Notes: generated by a model not told the origin, from the sequence alone. A stretch of 64,000 nt of DNA from Gemmatimonadota bacterium (GCA_018673255.1 JABHDC010000077.1:12623-76622), one strand, 5' to 3'; positions 26,711-36,815 are shown, counted from the stretch's first letter. Numbers and translations: made by a program.

Positions 26711-28210
26711 TCAGGCGGGTCGAGCAGACCAGTTCTTCTCCAGTGACTTGGCCTTCTTCTTGGAGATGCCGCCGAGCACATCGACGGCCTTCTGCATCCT
26801 GGCGCGGGCGACATCCGTGCCCAGCAATGCGATCGAGTCGAACAGGGGCGGCCCGACCGGCGCACCCATCATCGCCACATACAGAGGCCGGGTCACGTCG
26901 CGAACCGGCCAATCCCAGTGTTCGGCCACTGCGCGTATGGCGGCCTCCACCCCTTCAGTCGACCACGGCTCGATCGCTTCCAGTGCCCAGATTGCTGTCT
27001 GCAGGACCTGGGCTACGTCGGCGGCCTCCCGGTTCTTGGGCAGCAGGCCCTCCGGATCCGGATCTATTTCGGAGGCGAAGAAGAATGCGCACCTGGGCAG
27101 GAAGTCGCCGAGAGTCTCCATCCGGGACTGCATGAGTGGCACCATGGCCGCAAAGGAATCATCGTTGAGCGCCCAGTCCTTCAGGGCAACCAGCACACCC
27201 TCGGTATCCATGTCCTCGCGCAGATAGCGGCCATTGAGCCAGCGCAACTTCTCCAGATCGAAGACCGAACCACCCAGGTTGATCTTCGTCAGATCAAAAC
27301 GGCTGACGAGGGAGTCGAAGTTGAATTTCTCCTCCCCTTCGCTGCCCTCGGTCGGTGCCGGCGGATAGGCCATCAGGGCCAGGTAGTTGAGCAGCGCCAC
27401 AGGGAGAAATCCAGCTCGCCGATAGTATTCGATGGATGTCGGATTGCGGCGCTTCGACATCTTGCTGCGATCCGGGTTCAGCAGCAGCGGCAAGTGAGCG
27501 TGGATCGGTGGCTGCCAGCCAAACCAGTCGTAGAGCAGCAGGTGTTTCGGCGTGGAGTTGATCCATTCTTCGCCGCGGATGACATGGGTGATCCCCATCA
27601 GGTGGTCATCCACGACGACGGCCAGGTGATAGGTGGGGAATCCATCCGATTTCAACAAGACCTGATCGTCCAGCTGAGCCAGGTCGAATGAGATCGGATC
27701 CCGCAGGATGTCCTTGACGATGCACTGGCCCTCGGTCGGCACCTTCATCCGGATCACGACCGGCTCGCCACGTGCCACGCGATCTCTGGCTGCACCCAAA
27801 TCACCCTCACGCTCCTCGGCGTAGGGTGGCGGTTGTCCATCTCGCTGACCCTGGGCGCGCCAGGCGGCCAGCTCGTCGGCCGTGGCGAAGGAGTAATACG
27901 CATGGCCACTGTCGATCAGTTGAGCGGCGTATTTCGCGTAAATGTCGAGGCGCTCACTCTGGCGGTAGGGCCCCACATCTCCCCCGATGTCGGGACCTTC
28001 GTCCCACTGCAGCCCCAGCCAACCCAGGGCTGAACACAGCGCCTGCTCGTGCTCAGGTCGCGAACGCCCCTGATCCGTGTCTTCGATGCGCAGCAGCAGG
28101 CGGCCGCCATGGGCGCGGGCGAATAGCAGGTTGAAGAGGGCGATGAAAGCGGTGCCCAAATGGGGGGCCCCGGTCGGGGACGGTGCCACGCGGACGCGAA
28201 CATCAGACAT
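26711..28210 (-). CDS. gltX: Glutamyl-tRNA synthetase
   Basis: A 499-residue class I synthetase that charges tRNA-Glu. The N terminus has VRVAPSPTGAPHLGTA (HIGH-type) and LLRIEDTDQGRS. The catalytic loop is a standard SKMSKRR. The C-terminal anticodon-binding half is complete and ends in a lysine-rich helix (KKKAKSLEKNW). Because glnS is also present, this enzyme is probably discriminating. It is transcribed alone from a 286-nt divergent region shared with the DEAD-box helicase and ends at a bidirectional terminator. Confidence 0.97.
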   Translation of the reverse strand: MSDVRVRVAPSPTGAPHLGTAFIALFNLLFARAHGGRLLLRIEDTDQGRSRPEHEQALCSALGWLGLQWDEGPDIGGDVGPYRQSERLDIYAKYAAQLIDSGHAYYSFATADELAAWRAQGQRDGQPPPYAEEREGDLGAARDRVARGEPVVIRMKVPTEGQCIVKDILRDPISFDLAQLDDQVLLKSDGFPTYHLAVVVDDHLMGITHVIRGEEWINSTPKHLLLYDWFGWQPPIHAHLPLLLNPDRSKMSKRRNPTSIEYYRRAGFLPVALLNYLALMAYPPAPTEGSEGEEKFNFDSLVSRFDLTKINLGGSVFDLEKLRWLNGRYLREDMDTEGVLVALKDWALNDDSFAAMVPLMQSRMETLGDFLPRCAFFFASEIDPDPEGLLPKNREAADVAQVLQTAIWALEAIEPWSTEGVEAAIRAVAEHWDWPVRDVTRPLYVAMMGAPVGPPLFDSIALLGTDVARARMQKAVDVLGGISKKKAKSLEKNWSARPA

Positions 28211-28496
28211 GCGGGATGAGCCCTAAGTCGTAGTGAAAAAAGAAGATACTTAAGATAGACTGGGCCCCGTACCGTGCAATGTCCAGTGCCCGATCAACGG
28301 ATCGTCGCTTTGCGGATCCGGTCTGAGCGCCTAACTTACAACTACTTATCTGAGCGCGGCCGGGACAGTGCCGCGTGCCCACGCGACACATCCCATAGCA
28401 GTCGTCCCCCACAGCGACGCCTGCTCCCTCGGACGCGGCGAGCCGATTTCGGCCCGCATCTGCCCGCGTCTGTCCGCGAAAGGCTTTCTACGACAT

Positions 28497-29759
28497 ATGA
28501 AGTTTTCGGAGCTCGAACTCCAATCTGAGATTGTTGACGCTCTGACTGAGATGAAGTACGTCGACATGACCCCGATTCAGGAGAAGGCGATTCCGCACAT
28601 CCTGGACAAACGTGATCTCATCGGCCAGGCCGAGACCGGTTCAGGCAAGACGTCAGCCTGCGCCATCCCCATCGTTGAACTCACGGAGCCGGAGAATCGG
28701 GTCATCCAGCACCTGATTCTGGTGCCGACGCGTGAATTGGCGCTGCAGTATGTGCAGGAGATCGATGACGTCGCCAAACATACGGATGTCGTCCCCTTCG
28801 CCATCTTCGGTGGCTTCGATATCGGCATCCAGAAAGCGAAGCTCAATCACGGCGTCCACATCCTGGTGGCCACACCGGGACGCCTGATCGATCTGATCTG
28901 GAATACGAAGCTCGATCTGACCCACGTGCGCACCGTCATTCTCGATGAGGCGGATGAGATGCTGGACATGGGATTCATCGACGATGTCGATTTCATCCTC
29001 TCCTGCATGCTGCAGGAAGTCCAGACGCTCCTGTTCTCGGCTACCATGCCGCCGGAGATCGCCAAGCTCACGAGCAAGTATCTCACCGATCCGGTGAAGA
29101 TCGAGCTGAATGTCGATCAAGGTGCACCCAGTTCACTGGAGCACCACTTCCTCCACCTGCATGGCGGGGATCGCGTCGATACGCTTCTCAACTTTCTCTC
29201 AGAGGAAGAAGAGGTCAACCAAGTCATCATCTTCTGCAATTCGCGGGACAAGGGCGGTGATCTCTACCGCAAGGTGCATCGCAAGTTCCGCTCCTGCGAG
29301 TACATCCATGGTGGCCTCGATCAGAGCCGGCGCATGTCGATCTTCGATCGTTTCAAGGAGCGCAAGATCAAATTCATGGTGGCCACCGATGTCGCCGGTC
29401 GAGGCCTCGACTTCTCCCATGTCACACACGTAATCAACTTCGACTTTCCCTTCAATCCCGAGATCTACGCCCACCGCACGGGCCGCACCGGGCGGATGGG
29501 TCGTAAGGGCATCGCGTTGACGATGGTGACCGATCGCGACCTGTCCGGTCTCAAGCGCCTCATCAAGGTCCGCGAAATCGAGGCGCAGTGGCGTGGCCGC
29601 GAACCGGATCTGTCGAAGGTCCGCGCGGGCAAGCCCCGCGGTCGTCCCGGTCAGGCCAGTGGTCCCCAGGGCCGCCGTCAGAAGCATCACGGCCCGCCCC
29701 ACCACCGTGAGCATCACCACAAAGAGGCTTCGAACAAGGGATCTAGTCGCGCCGGCTAG
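28497..29759 (+). CDS. DEAD-box ATP-dependent RNA helicase
   Basis: A 420-residue RNA helicase. Conserved motifs are the Q motif (YVDMTPIQEKAIP), AETGSGKT, PTRELAL, TPGRLID, DEAD, SAT, and the C-terminal DVAGRGLD and HRTGRTGRMG. A basic, His/Arg/Gly-rich tail of about 45 residues (GRRQKHHGPPHHREHHHK region) should bind RNA. The ATG at 28497 is chosen because the Q-motif helix starts directly after it; upstream in-frame residues look non-coding. Such proteins act in ribosome assembly or mRNA decay. It cannot be assigned to RhlE, CsdA or SrmB from the sequence alone. Confidence 0.93.
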   Translation: MKFSELELQSEIVDALTEMKYVDMTPIQEKAIPHILDKRDLIGQAETGSGKTSACAIPIVELTEPENRVIQHLILVPTRELALQYVQEIDDVAKHTDVVPFAIFGGFDIGIQKAKLNHGVHILVATPGRLIDLIWNTKLDLTHVRTVILDEADEMLDMGFIDDVDFILSCMLQEVQTLLFSATMPPEIAKLTSKYLTDPVKIELNVDQGAPSSLEHHFLHLHGGDRVDTLLNFLSEEEEVNQVIIFCNSRDKGGDLYRKVHRKFRSCEYIHGGLDQSRRMSIFDRFKERKIKFMVATDVAGRGLDFSHVTHVINFDFPFNPEIYAHRTGRTGRMGRKGIALTMVTDRDLSGLKRLIKVREIEAQWRGREPDLSKVRAGKPRGRPGQASGPQGRRQKHHGPPHHREHHHKEASNKGSSRAG

Positions 29760-30154
29760 AACTCAGCAGCAAATCGTTCCGCCAACCGGCGTGGTCTACA
29801 CTCGCGTCGGTTGCGGGACGTTTCTATCTTGGCATGGGGCCGTGGTCTGGCTCCGGGTGTCCTTTTGAAGAACCAGCCCATTTTCGCTCCGTTCCCCGCG
29901 GCGGCGAGGCCAGGCTGGTTTTTCACCTGAGCACCGTGACGGCCCGTTGACCGGCATGTGGACTCCCCCCGCCGATCCCGCAGCCGCCCTCTCCCCTTTA
30001 GTGACCGCTACGACTGCGTCCGCAGGGCGCATTTTTGCGCCCGGGACCTGCCATGGCGGGATCACCTACCGATGGAATTCATCGCGTCGGTCCTCTGTCT
30101 GTGTGGCTCTGAGGATCTGATGCCGGTGCCTGCAAGGGAAGCAATGGAACGTCG
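29760..30154. other. Intergenic region upstream of parE
   Basis: The 395-nt gap between the helicase gene and parE holds a terminator-like hairpin at 29871-29923. Otherwise it contains GC-rich unique sequence, and I see no supported gene in it. Confidence 0.5.
29871..29923 (+). terminator. Probable intrinsic terminator of the DEAD-box helicase gene
   Basis: AACCAGCC at 29871-29878 pairs with GGCTGGTT at 29913-29920, followed by further thymines. The loop is long (34 nt) and contains its own GC-rich pairing possibilities, so the structure is less certain than a compact terminator. Confidence 0.55.
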
Positions 30155-32065
30155 ATGACGACGACACAGAACGACCTGTTTGCCCAGAAGAAGAGCAGCA
30201 ATGGCAATGGGGCCAGCGACAGCGGCAAGCCCAAGAAGGCGGCCGCTCGCGCCTCAAAGAATGCCAAGGCGGAGGTCTATGATGAGAGCAAGATCAAGAC
30301 GCTCAGCTCTCTGGAACACATCCGCCTGCGGACCGGGATGTATATCGGTCGCCTGGGGGACGGGACCGATCCGGATGATGGGATCTATGTCCTGCTCAAA
30401 GAGGTGATCGACAACGCCGTAGATGAGTTCATCACCGGCCATGGTCGAAAAGTCCAGGTCCTGATCGAAGACAACATCGTGCGGATTCGGGACTTTGGCA
30501 GTGGAATCCCCCTTGGCAAGCTGGTCGAGTGTGTCTCCGTCATCAATACGGGTGCCAAGTACAACGATGAGATCTATCAGTTCTCCGTCGGACTCAATGG
30601 CGTGGGTACCAAGGCCGTCAACGCCTTATCTGACCACTTCCGGGTCGTGGCCTATCGCAATGGCAACTTTGCTGAGGCGATCTTCGAGCGCGGTGATCTG
30701 AAGAAGGAGACCAAGAAGGGCAAGGCCGCCAAAGAACCGGATGGCACGCTCGTCGAATTCCATCCGGATCCGGAGATCTTCAGCGAATTCGACTACAACC
30801 TCGAATTCGTGCAACGCCGCCTCTGGAACTACGCCTGTCTGAACAGTGGCCTGGTGCTGGAACTCAATGGCCAGAAATACGAGTCGAAGAATGGCTTGCT
30901 GGATCTGCTGCAGCGCGAGGTTGGCACTGACTCAGACGCCGTGACGTACGATCCGGCGCACTTCCGTTCGGATCGACTTGAGTTCGCCTTCACCCACGTA
31001 AATGGCTACGGCGAGACGTATTGGTCTTTTGTGAATGGCCAATACACATCTGACGGCGGCACGCACCAGTCAGCCTTCCGCGAGGGCATACTGAAGGGCG
31101 TCAATGAGTTCTTCCGCAAGAGCTACAATGGGGTCGACGTGCGCGATGGGATCGCCGGCGCCGTGGCCGTGAAGCTCAAAGACCCGGTGTTCGAGTCGCA
31201 GACGAAGAACAAGCTTGGCAACACCGATGTACGTGGCTGGATCGTCAATGACGTGAAGGAGGCCGTCGTCGATTTCCTTCACAAGAACAAGATCGCCGCC
31301 GACAGTCTCGAGCAGCGTATCATGAACAACGAGAAGCTGCGCAAAGACCTGAATGCGGTGAAGAAGGAAGCCAAGGAGAACGCACGGAAGATCTCGATCA
31401 AGAATCCGAATCTCCGTGACTGCAAGTATCATCTCGGCGATCGTAAACGTGGTGATGAGTCGACGGTCTTCATCACCGAGGGGCAGTCGGCGGCAGGCTC
31501 GATCGTCTCATCCCGCGATCCGAATACGCAGGCCATCTTCGTCATGACCGGGAAGCCGCAGAATGCCTTCGGTCGCGGCAAGGCCGAGGTCTATAAGAAC
31601 GAGCTGCTCTTCAATCTGATGATGGCCCTCGGCGTCGAAGATGGGATCGACGGTCTGCGCTACAACAAGGTGGTCCTGGCGACGGATGCCGACGTGGATG
31701 GATTCCACATCCGCAATCTGCTGCTCACCTTCTTCCTGACGTATTTCGAGGACCTGGTCGTCGCCGGTCACGTGTATATCCTGGAAACGCCCCTGTTCCG
31801 GGTGCGGAACAAGAAGGATACCGTCTACTGCTACTCCGAAAAGGAGCGGGACCGGGCCCTCAAGAAGGTGAAGGCTCCCGAGGTGACGCGTTTCAAGGGA
31901 CTGGGCGAGATCTCGCCGAAGGAATTTGGCGCCTTTATCGGTGACGAGATCAAGTTGGTGAAGGTGACGATCGATAAGATGTCGGCCGTCTCGCAGACGA
32001 TCGAATTCTACATGGGAAAGAACACGCCTGAGCGGCGTGACTATATCATGGAGCATCTTGTCTGA
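30155..32065 (+). CDS. parE: DNA topoisomerase IV subunit B (type IIA topoisomerase)
   Basis: A 636-residue GyrB/ParE-type ATPase subunit. The GHKL ATPase has the NAVDEF box, IRDFGSGIP and GLNGVGTKAVNALS. The TOPRIM region has FITEGQSAAGS and ATDADVDGFHIRNLL. A Lys/Ala-rich N-terminal extension of about 45 residues precedes the ATPase. Sequence style (LSSLEHIRLRTGMYIGRL, YCYSEKERD) resembles Bacteroidetes and spirochaete topoisomerase IV more than GyrB. It is followed by parC with a one-base TGATG overlap, so the two subunits are co-translated to decatenate or relax DNA. Confidence 0.93.
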   Translation: MTTTQNDLFAQKKSSNGNGASDSGKPKKAAARASKNAKAEVYDESKIKTLSSLEHIRLRTGMYIGRLGDGTDPDDGIYVLLKEVIDNAVDEFITGHGRKVQVLIEDNIVRIRDFGSGIPLGKLVECVSVINTGAKYNDEIYQFSVGLNGVGTKAVNALSDHFRVVAYRNGNFAEAIFERGDLKKETKKGKAAKEPDGTLVEFHPDPEIFSEFDYNLEFVQRRLWNYACLNSGLVLELNGQKYESKNGLLDLLQREVGTDSDAVTYDPAHFRSDRLEFAFTHVNGYGETYWSFVNGQYTSDGGTHQSAFREGILKGVNEFFRKSYNGVDVRDGIAGAVAVKLKDPVFESQTKNKLGNTDVRGWIVNDVKEAVVDFLHKNKIAADSLEQRIMNNEKLRKDLNAVKKEAKENARKISIKNPNLRDCKYHLGDRKRGDESTVFITEGQSAAGSIVSSRDPNTQAIFVMTGKPQNAFGRGKAEVYKNELLFNLMMALGVEDGIDGLRYNKVVLATDADVDGFHIRNLLLTFFLTYFEDLVVAGHVYILETPLFRVRNKKDTVYCYSEKERDRALKKVKAPEVTRFKGLGEISPKEFGAFIGDEIKLVKVTIDKMSAVSQTIEFYMGKNTPERRDYIMEHLV

Positions 32066-33954
32066 TGGCGTATATCAAAGACATCTACGACAAGAATTGG
32101 GTCGAGTATTCGTCGTATGCGATCAAGGAACGGGCGATCCCGCATCTGGACGACGGACTGAAACCGGTCCAGCGACGGATTCTGCACACGCTGCACGACC
32201 TTGACGACGAGCGTTTCCACAAGGTGGCCAACGTCGTCGGGTCATGTATGAAGTATCACCCCCACGGTGACGCCTCGATCTACTCCGCCCTGGTCGTGCT
32301 GGCGAACAAGGATCTTGCCATCGACAAACAGGGCAACTTCGGCAACATCTATACGGGGGACATGGCCTCGGCAGCGCGTTATATCGAGTGCCGTCTCACC
32401 GGGTTGGCTCGCGAGGTGATCTTCGACAAGCGGATCACCGAATACGTCGATTCCTACGACGGCCGCAACAAGGAACCTGTCGTGCTGCCCGTGCGCATTC
32501 CGTTGTTGCTGGCTCAGGGCGCTGAGGGCATCGCCGTGGCCATGGCGACGAAGATCCTGCCGCACAACCTGATCGAGTTGCTTGAGGCGCAGGTCGCCTA
32601 CATGAAGGATGAGCCCTTCCAGGTGTTCCCTGATTTTCCCACCGGGGGCGTGGTGGATGTGTCGAACTACGAGGACGGCAATGGCAAGGTCCTGGTGCGA
32701 GCCAAGCTCGAACCGAGTGCCGATGACAAGCGGATCATCATCACTGAGATCCCCTTCGGAACGACGACGGAAGCATTGATCAGCTCGATCGAGGATGCGG
32801 CCCGCAAGAACAAGGTGAAGGTCGCTTCGATCCAGGACTTCACGGCGGAGAATGTGGAGGTCGAGGTCAAACTGCCCCGCGGCGTCTACGCTGCCGATGT
32901 GGTCGACACACTGTTCGCTTTCACCGACTGCGAGATGTCGTTGTCGTTGAATCTGCTCGTCATCGACGGCGAAACACCCCGGATCATGTCGGTGACGGAG
33001 GTGCTCCAGCACAATGTCGATCGCCTCGTCGACATCCTGAAGGCGCAACTGCGTATCGAGGAAGGCGATCTAAACGATCGACTTCACGCCAAGACGCTGG
33101 AACAGATCTTCATCGAGAACCGGATCTACAAGGCGATTGAAGAAGAAAAGACGTCGGAGGGTGTGATTCAGGCCGTCCTCGATGGACTGGATGAGCACAA
33201 GGCGAAGATCCAACGTGATGTCACACGCGAAGATGTCGACACGTTGCTGCGGATTCCCATCCGCCGGATCTCCCTGTACGACATCGAACGCGCCAAGAAA
33301 GAGATGCGAGACATCAAGGCGCGTCTGAAGCAGATCGGGCACGATCTGAAGGAAATCGTCGCTTTCACGATTGCCTACATCGAGGCCTTGATCGAGCAGA
33401 ATCGCGATGGATTCCCGCGACGCACACAGATCACATCCTTTGAGAAAGTGGATGTACGCGAGGCGGCCAAGCGCGATCTCAAGCTCGACTACGACAGAGC
33501 GACCGGTTATCTCGGATACCAGGTCGAGGGCACTCACATGGCGGACGTGTCCCTCTACGATCGTATCCTCGTGGTTCGCAAAGATGCCACCTACTCTGTC
33601 ATTGACGCACCGGACAAACTCTTTGTCGGCAAAGGCATGATCCACTGTGGCTTCCCTGACAAGGAACTGATCTTCAATGTTGTCTACCAGGACAAGTCAG
33701 GCGCCACGTGCCTGAAGCGATGCTGCGTCGACAAATACATCATGAATCGTGGCTACGATCTGGTTCCTGACGGCGGCAGATTGCTGAAGATGAGCATGGA
33801 TTCGGAGCAGACCATCGAACTGGAATACAAACCCGCGCCGCGCCTGCGGGTCCTGGAGGAAAGCTTCGTCGTGGCTGACTATCCGGTACGCGGTCTGCGG
33901 GCCGGTGGCATCCGGCTGTCGAAGAAGGAAGTGAAAACGGTCAAGTTGACCTGA
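32065..33954 (+). CDS. parC: DNA topoisomerase IV subunit A, short form
   Basis: The 629-residue catalytic DNA-cleavage subunit. Breakage-reunion features are DGLKPVQRRIL, KYHPHGDASIY, QGNFGN and the active-site tyrosine in AARYIECRLT. The coiled coil and a C-terminal region with GYQVEGTHMADVSLYDRILVV are present. Canonical GyrA and E. coli ParC are some 750-880 residues, so much or all of the DNA-wrapping beta-propeller is missing, as in the short ParC-like proteins of some spirochaetes and Bacteroidetes relatives. Its start overlaps the parE stop (TGATG). A GyrA/GyrB pair would be expected elsewhere in the genome. Confidence 0.92.
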   Translation: MAYIKDIYDKNWVEYSSYAIKERAIPHLDDGLKPVQRRILHTLHDLDDERFHKVANVVGSCMKYHPHGDASIYSALVVLANKDLAIDKQGNFGNIYTGDMASAARYIECRLTGLAREVIFDKRITEYVDSYDGRNKEPVVLPVRIPLLLAQGAEGIAVAMATKILPHNLIELLEAQVAYMKDEPFQVFPDFPTGGVVDVSNYEDGNGKVLVRAKLEPSADDKRIIITEIPFGTTTEALISSIEDAARKNKVKVASIQDFTAENVEVEVKLPRGVYAADVVDTLFAFTDCEMSLSLNLLVIDGETPRIMSVTEVLQHNVDRLVDILKAQLRIEEGDLNDRLHAKTLEQIFIENRIYKAIEEEKTSEGVIQAVLDGLDEHKAKIQRDVTREDVDTLLRIPIRRISLYDIERAKKEMRDIKARLKQIGHDLKEIVAFTIAYIEALIEQNRDGFPRRTQITSFEKVDVREAAKRDLKLDYDRATGYLGYQVEGTHMADVSLYDRILVVRKDATYSVIDAPDKLFVGKGMIHCGFPDKELIFNVVYQDKSGATCLKRCCVDKYIMNRGYDLVPDGGRLLKMSMDSEQTIELEYKPAPRLRVLEESFVVADYPVRGLRAGGIRLSKKEVKTVKLT

Positions 33955-33955
33955 A

Positions 33956-34039
33956 GACCGCGATTCGCGGTCAGCACATCAATGGTTCCACCGACTGGTA
34001 CCTTCCGGGGCCGGTGACCGTCTGGCGGTCGCCGGCCCC
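33956..34039 (+). terminator. Tandem hairpins after parC
   Basis: A 7-bp hairpin (GACCGCG/CGCGGTC, 33956-33972) is followed by a 14-bp hairpin (34007-34020 with 34026-34039, one wobble). No clear T run follows, so these may be a factor-assisted or processing element separating parC from pepF. Confidence 0.5.
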
Positions 34040-34088
34040 GATGCTTATCTACTGAAACGACTCGAGTACCCCCATCTATCAAGACTGA

Positions 34089-35906
34089 GTGTCTTCCATG
34101 AATTGGGATCTATCCAGCTACTTCCCGGCTCCTGACCATCCGGATGTCGAACGCTTCCGAGGTTCACTGGAATCCGATCTTGCCGCGCTGATGCAGCAGG
34201 CGGCCGATCTGGAGCCTTTGTCTGAAACGAATCTGGATGCCTGGGAGGCGGCCCTGCTCTCTTCCGAAGAGATCCTGCGGCGACTGTCTCATCTGGGCAG
34301 CTACCTGGGATGTCTCACCGCTGCGGATGCGGCCAACGAGTCTTACCGCAAGGCGGAGGCCACATTCGCGCTACTGGACGCGGAGAGCGAGAAGCTGGGC
34401 GTCGAATTTCAGCGCGGTCTGAAGGGTGTCGACGACAGGCATGTTGACATGCTGCTGGCCCGAGCGTCGTTGGATGGCTGTGCGCACTACATCGATCAGC
34501 TGCGCGAGGCGGCCGAAAAGACGATGAGTCTCCCCGAAGAGCGTCTGGCAGCAGATCTGGGTGTCGACGGGCTGCACGCGTGGGGCCGACTCTACGACAA
34601 TCTGGCGGGCAAGCTCCAGTTTGATATGGCCTGGCCTGATGGACGCTCGCAACGTCTGCCCATGGCGCAGCGCCGGTCGTTGTTGTCGAATCCGGATCGT
34701 GCCGTGCGTCGTGCCGCCTTCGATGGCGGCAATGCCGCATGGGAGGGTGTGAGCGATGTCACCGGCGCGGCGATCAATGCCATTGCGGGCACGCGTCTGT
34801 CACTGAATGGGCATCGACGTATAGATCATTTCCTCGATGTGGCACTGCATCAGGCGAAGATCAGCCGTGCGTCATTGGAGGCGATGTTCGATGCGATTCA
34901 CGAGCGGCGAGAAGTGGCGCAGCGCATTCTGCAGATCAAGGCGAAGGCACAGGGGACGTCAGGGGTTGCCTGGTACGACCTCGAAGCGCCATTGCCGATC
35001 GCTGGCCAGGAAGGCGAGTCTCTGAGTTGGGAGCAGGGCAAGACGCAGGTACGCGATGCCTTTGCCAAGTCCTATCCGGACCTGGCTCGCTTCACCGAAT
35101 CGGCATATGAGCGGCAGTGGATCGAGTGGGAGCCCCGTCCTGGGAAGCGCCCGGGTGCGTTCTGTACCGGCTCGCTGCTGACGATGGAGCCGAGGGTCTA
35201 CATGAGTTTCAATGGGTCGGGAGGTGACGTGCGCACCCTGGCACACGAACTGGGACATGCCTTCCACCACCATGTGCTGCAGAAGATGCGACCCTTTGCC
35301 CACCTGTATCCGATGACACTGGCCGAGTCGGCGTCGACCTTTGCGGAGATGATTCTGACGGAGGGCCAACTCAGCAATCCAGATCTGAACGATGCCCAGA
35401 AACTGGCAATTCTGGATACGGAAACGTCCAATGGCGCCGTGTTTCTCACCGATCTGCCTGTGCGCTTTCAGTTCGAGAAGGCCTTCCACGAAGAGCGCGC
35501 GCAGGGAGAGGTTGAGGTCAGCCGCTTGAAGGAGTTGATGGCCGAGACCCAACGTGGCCTCTTTGGCGAGACCCTCGAGGAGGGAGGCGAGGACCCGTTC
35601 TTCTGGGCCTCGAAACTTCACTTCTACATTACGGGCGTCACCTTCTACAACTTCCCTTACACCTTCGGATTCCTGCTCAGTCGTGGCCTGTTCGCTCGCT
35701 TCAAGGAAGAAGGTGCTGCCTTCCTGCCGCGATACGAGGACTTCCTGCGTCGTACGGGACAGGACATGGCCGAGGGAGTTGCGCGCGATTCCATCGGTGT
35801 GGATCTGACAACACCTGACTTCTGGAAGGGTGCCATCGACACGTTGCTGGAGCCCGTCGCACAACTCGAAGAGTTGATCGATCGCAATCCGGGAGGTGAG
35901 GTATGA
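34089..35906 (+). CDS. pepF: M3-family oligoendopeptidase F
   Basis: A 605-residue cytoplasmic zinc metallopeptidase that degrades oligopeptides. The M3 signature is LAHELGHAFHHHVL, with the third zinc ligand in TLAESASTFAEM and further family segments FYNFPYTFGFLLS and YEDFLRRTG. Length is usual for PepF. Translation may begin at the GTG at 34089 or the ATG at 34098; neither has a strong ribosome site. The stop overlaps the start of a lipoprotein gene in ATGA, implying a bicistronic unit. Confidence 0.94.
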   Translation: MSSMNWDLSSYFPAPDHPDVERFRGSLESDLAALMQQAADLEPLSETNLDAWEAALLSSEEILRRLSHLGSYLGCLTAADAANESYRKAEATFALLDAESEKLGVEFQRGLKGVDDRHVDMLLARASLDGCAHYIDQLREAAEKTMSLPEERLAADLGVDGLHAWGRLYDNLAGKLQFDMAWPDGRSQRLPMAQRRSLLSNPDRAVRRAAFDGGNAAWEGVSDVTGAAINAIAGTRLSLNGHRRIDHFLDVALHQAKISRASLEAMFDAIHERREVAQRILQIKAKAQGTSGVAWYDLEAPLPIAGQEGESLSWEQGKTQVRDAFAKSYPDLARFTESAYERQWIEWEPRPGKRPGAFCTGSLLTMEPRVYMSFNGSGGDVRTLAHELGHAFHHHVLQKMRPFAHLYPMTLAESASTFAEMILTEGQLSNPDLNDAQKLAILDTETSNGAVFLTDLPVRFQFEKAFHEERAQGEVEVSRLKELMAETQRGLFGETLEEGGEDPFFWASKLHFYITGVTFYNFPYTFGFLLSRGLFARFKEEGAAFLPRYEDFLRRTGQDMAEGVARDSIGVDLTTPDFWKGAIDTLLEPVAQLEELIDRNPGGEV

Positions 35907-36757
35907 GCCGCATTCACAGAGTCCGATCACTGGCCCTGCTGGGCTTCGCGGTCCTTGCTCTCGCATGCCAGCCTCCTGCGCCGGTGGTTGCCCCAAGCCA
36001 GCCAGACGCAGCACCGGTTCAGACTCAGGCACTCGCCGGTACGGCACCTGTCGTGGTGGGCAATCCGCCGCGACCCGATTTCGACCTGGCTGGCTCCGAT
36101 CAGCGGGCCATCGAGATTGCTGACCGGGTCATGGCTCGACTCGGGGGGCGAAATGCCTGGGAACAGACGCGTTACCTGACCTGGCGCTTCTTCGGCAAGC
36201 GCCGCCATGTCTGGGACAAGTGGACGGGCGATCTGCGATTCGAGCAGGCTGACCTGACGGTTCTCATGAATCTTCATGAGATGAAGGGGCAGGCATGGCG
36301 CAGTGGTCGGGCCGTCGAGAATCCGGACAGTCTGGCGGCTCATCTCGACGGCGCCTACCGTGCCTGGATCAACGATTCGTACTGGCTGGTCATGCCCTAC
36401 AAGCTGAAGGACTCCGGTGTCACGCTTACCTACGTCGGTGAGGAGATGACGGAGGAAGGCCTGCCCGCTCACGTATTGGAGTTGAGATTCAAGGATGTGG
36501 GTGTAACGCCGCAGAATCGATATCGCGTCTGGGTCGATATCCATGAGTTGCTGGTGCGGCAATGGGCGTTCTATCGAGAGGCGGGAGACAGTGACCCGCG
36601 TTTCGTGCTGCCCTGGCAGGGCTGGACTGAGTATGGGCGGATCTGGCTCGCCCACGACTTCGGGCGTTCCCGGCATTCGGAAATCGGTGTTTTCGATCAG
36701 TTGCCGGCTGGTGTTTTCACGGATCCGGCATCAACGAACATCGTCACAGGGCCGTAG
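35903..36757 (+). CDS. Lipoprotein, LolA-fold/DUF6503-like
   Basis: A 284-residue lipoprotein. The signal peptide ends in a lipobox (VLALAC, cysteine at about residue 22) followed by a Pro/Ala/Gln-rich linker. The mature domain (about 75-280) begins with a GGRNAWEQTRYLTWRFFGKR segment and has alternating aromatic strands (LRFEQADLTVLM, RYRVWVDIHELLV). This pattern is like LolA/LolB-fold lipoprotein-binding proteins and DUF6503. GGAGGTGA lies immediately upstream of the ATG, which overlaps the pepF stop. The function is unknown; the fold assignment is by pattern. Confidence 0.75.
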   Translation: MSRIHRVRSLALLGFAVLALACQPPAPVVAPSQPDAAPVQTQALAGTAPVVVGNPPRPDFDLAGSDQRAIEIADRVMARLGGRNAWEQTRYLTWRFFGKRRHVWDKWTGDLRFEQADLTVLMNLHEMKGQAWRSGRAVENPDSLAAHLDGAYRAWINDSYWLVMPYKLKDSGVTLTYVGEEMTEEGLPAHVLELRFKDVGVTPQNRYRVWVDIHELLVRQWAFYREAGDSDPRFVLPWQGWTEYGRIWLAHDFGRSRHSEIGVFDQLPAGVFTDPASTNIVTGP

Positions 36758-36784
36758 CCGCCTCGAGCGTATCAGAAATCTGGC

Positions 36785-36807
36785 GATCCAGGGCGGATCT
36801 TTTTTTT
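36785..36807 (+). terminator. Short-stem intrinsic terminator after the lipoprotein gene
   Basis: GATCC and GGATC form a 5-bp stem with a 5-nt loop, followed by eight thymines. The stem is short but the T run is strong. It lies only about 9 nt before the nominal start of the next gene, so that gene must use another promoter or start further downstream. Confidence 0.6.
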
Positions 36808-36815
36808 CGAGGTGA

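Noticed and set aside
29958..30158. Short open frame just upstream of parE
   Set aside because: It has no ribosome site and no recognisable sequence, and its end overlaps the well-supported parE start.
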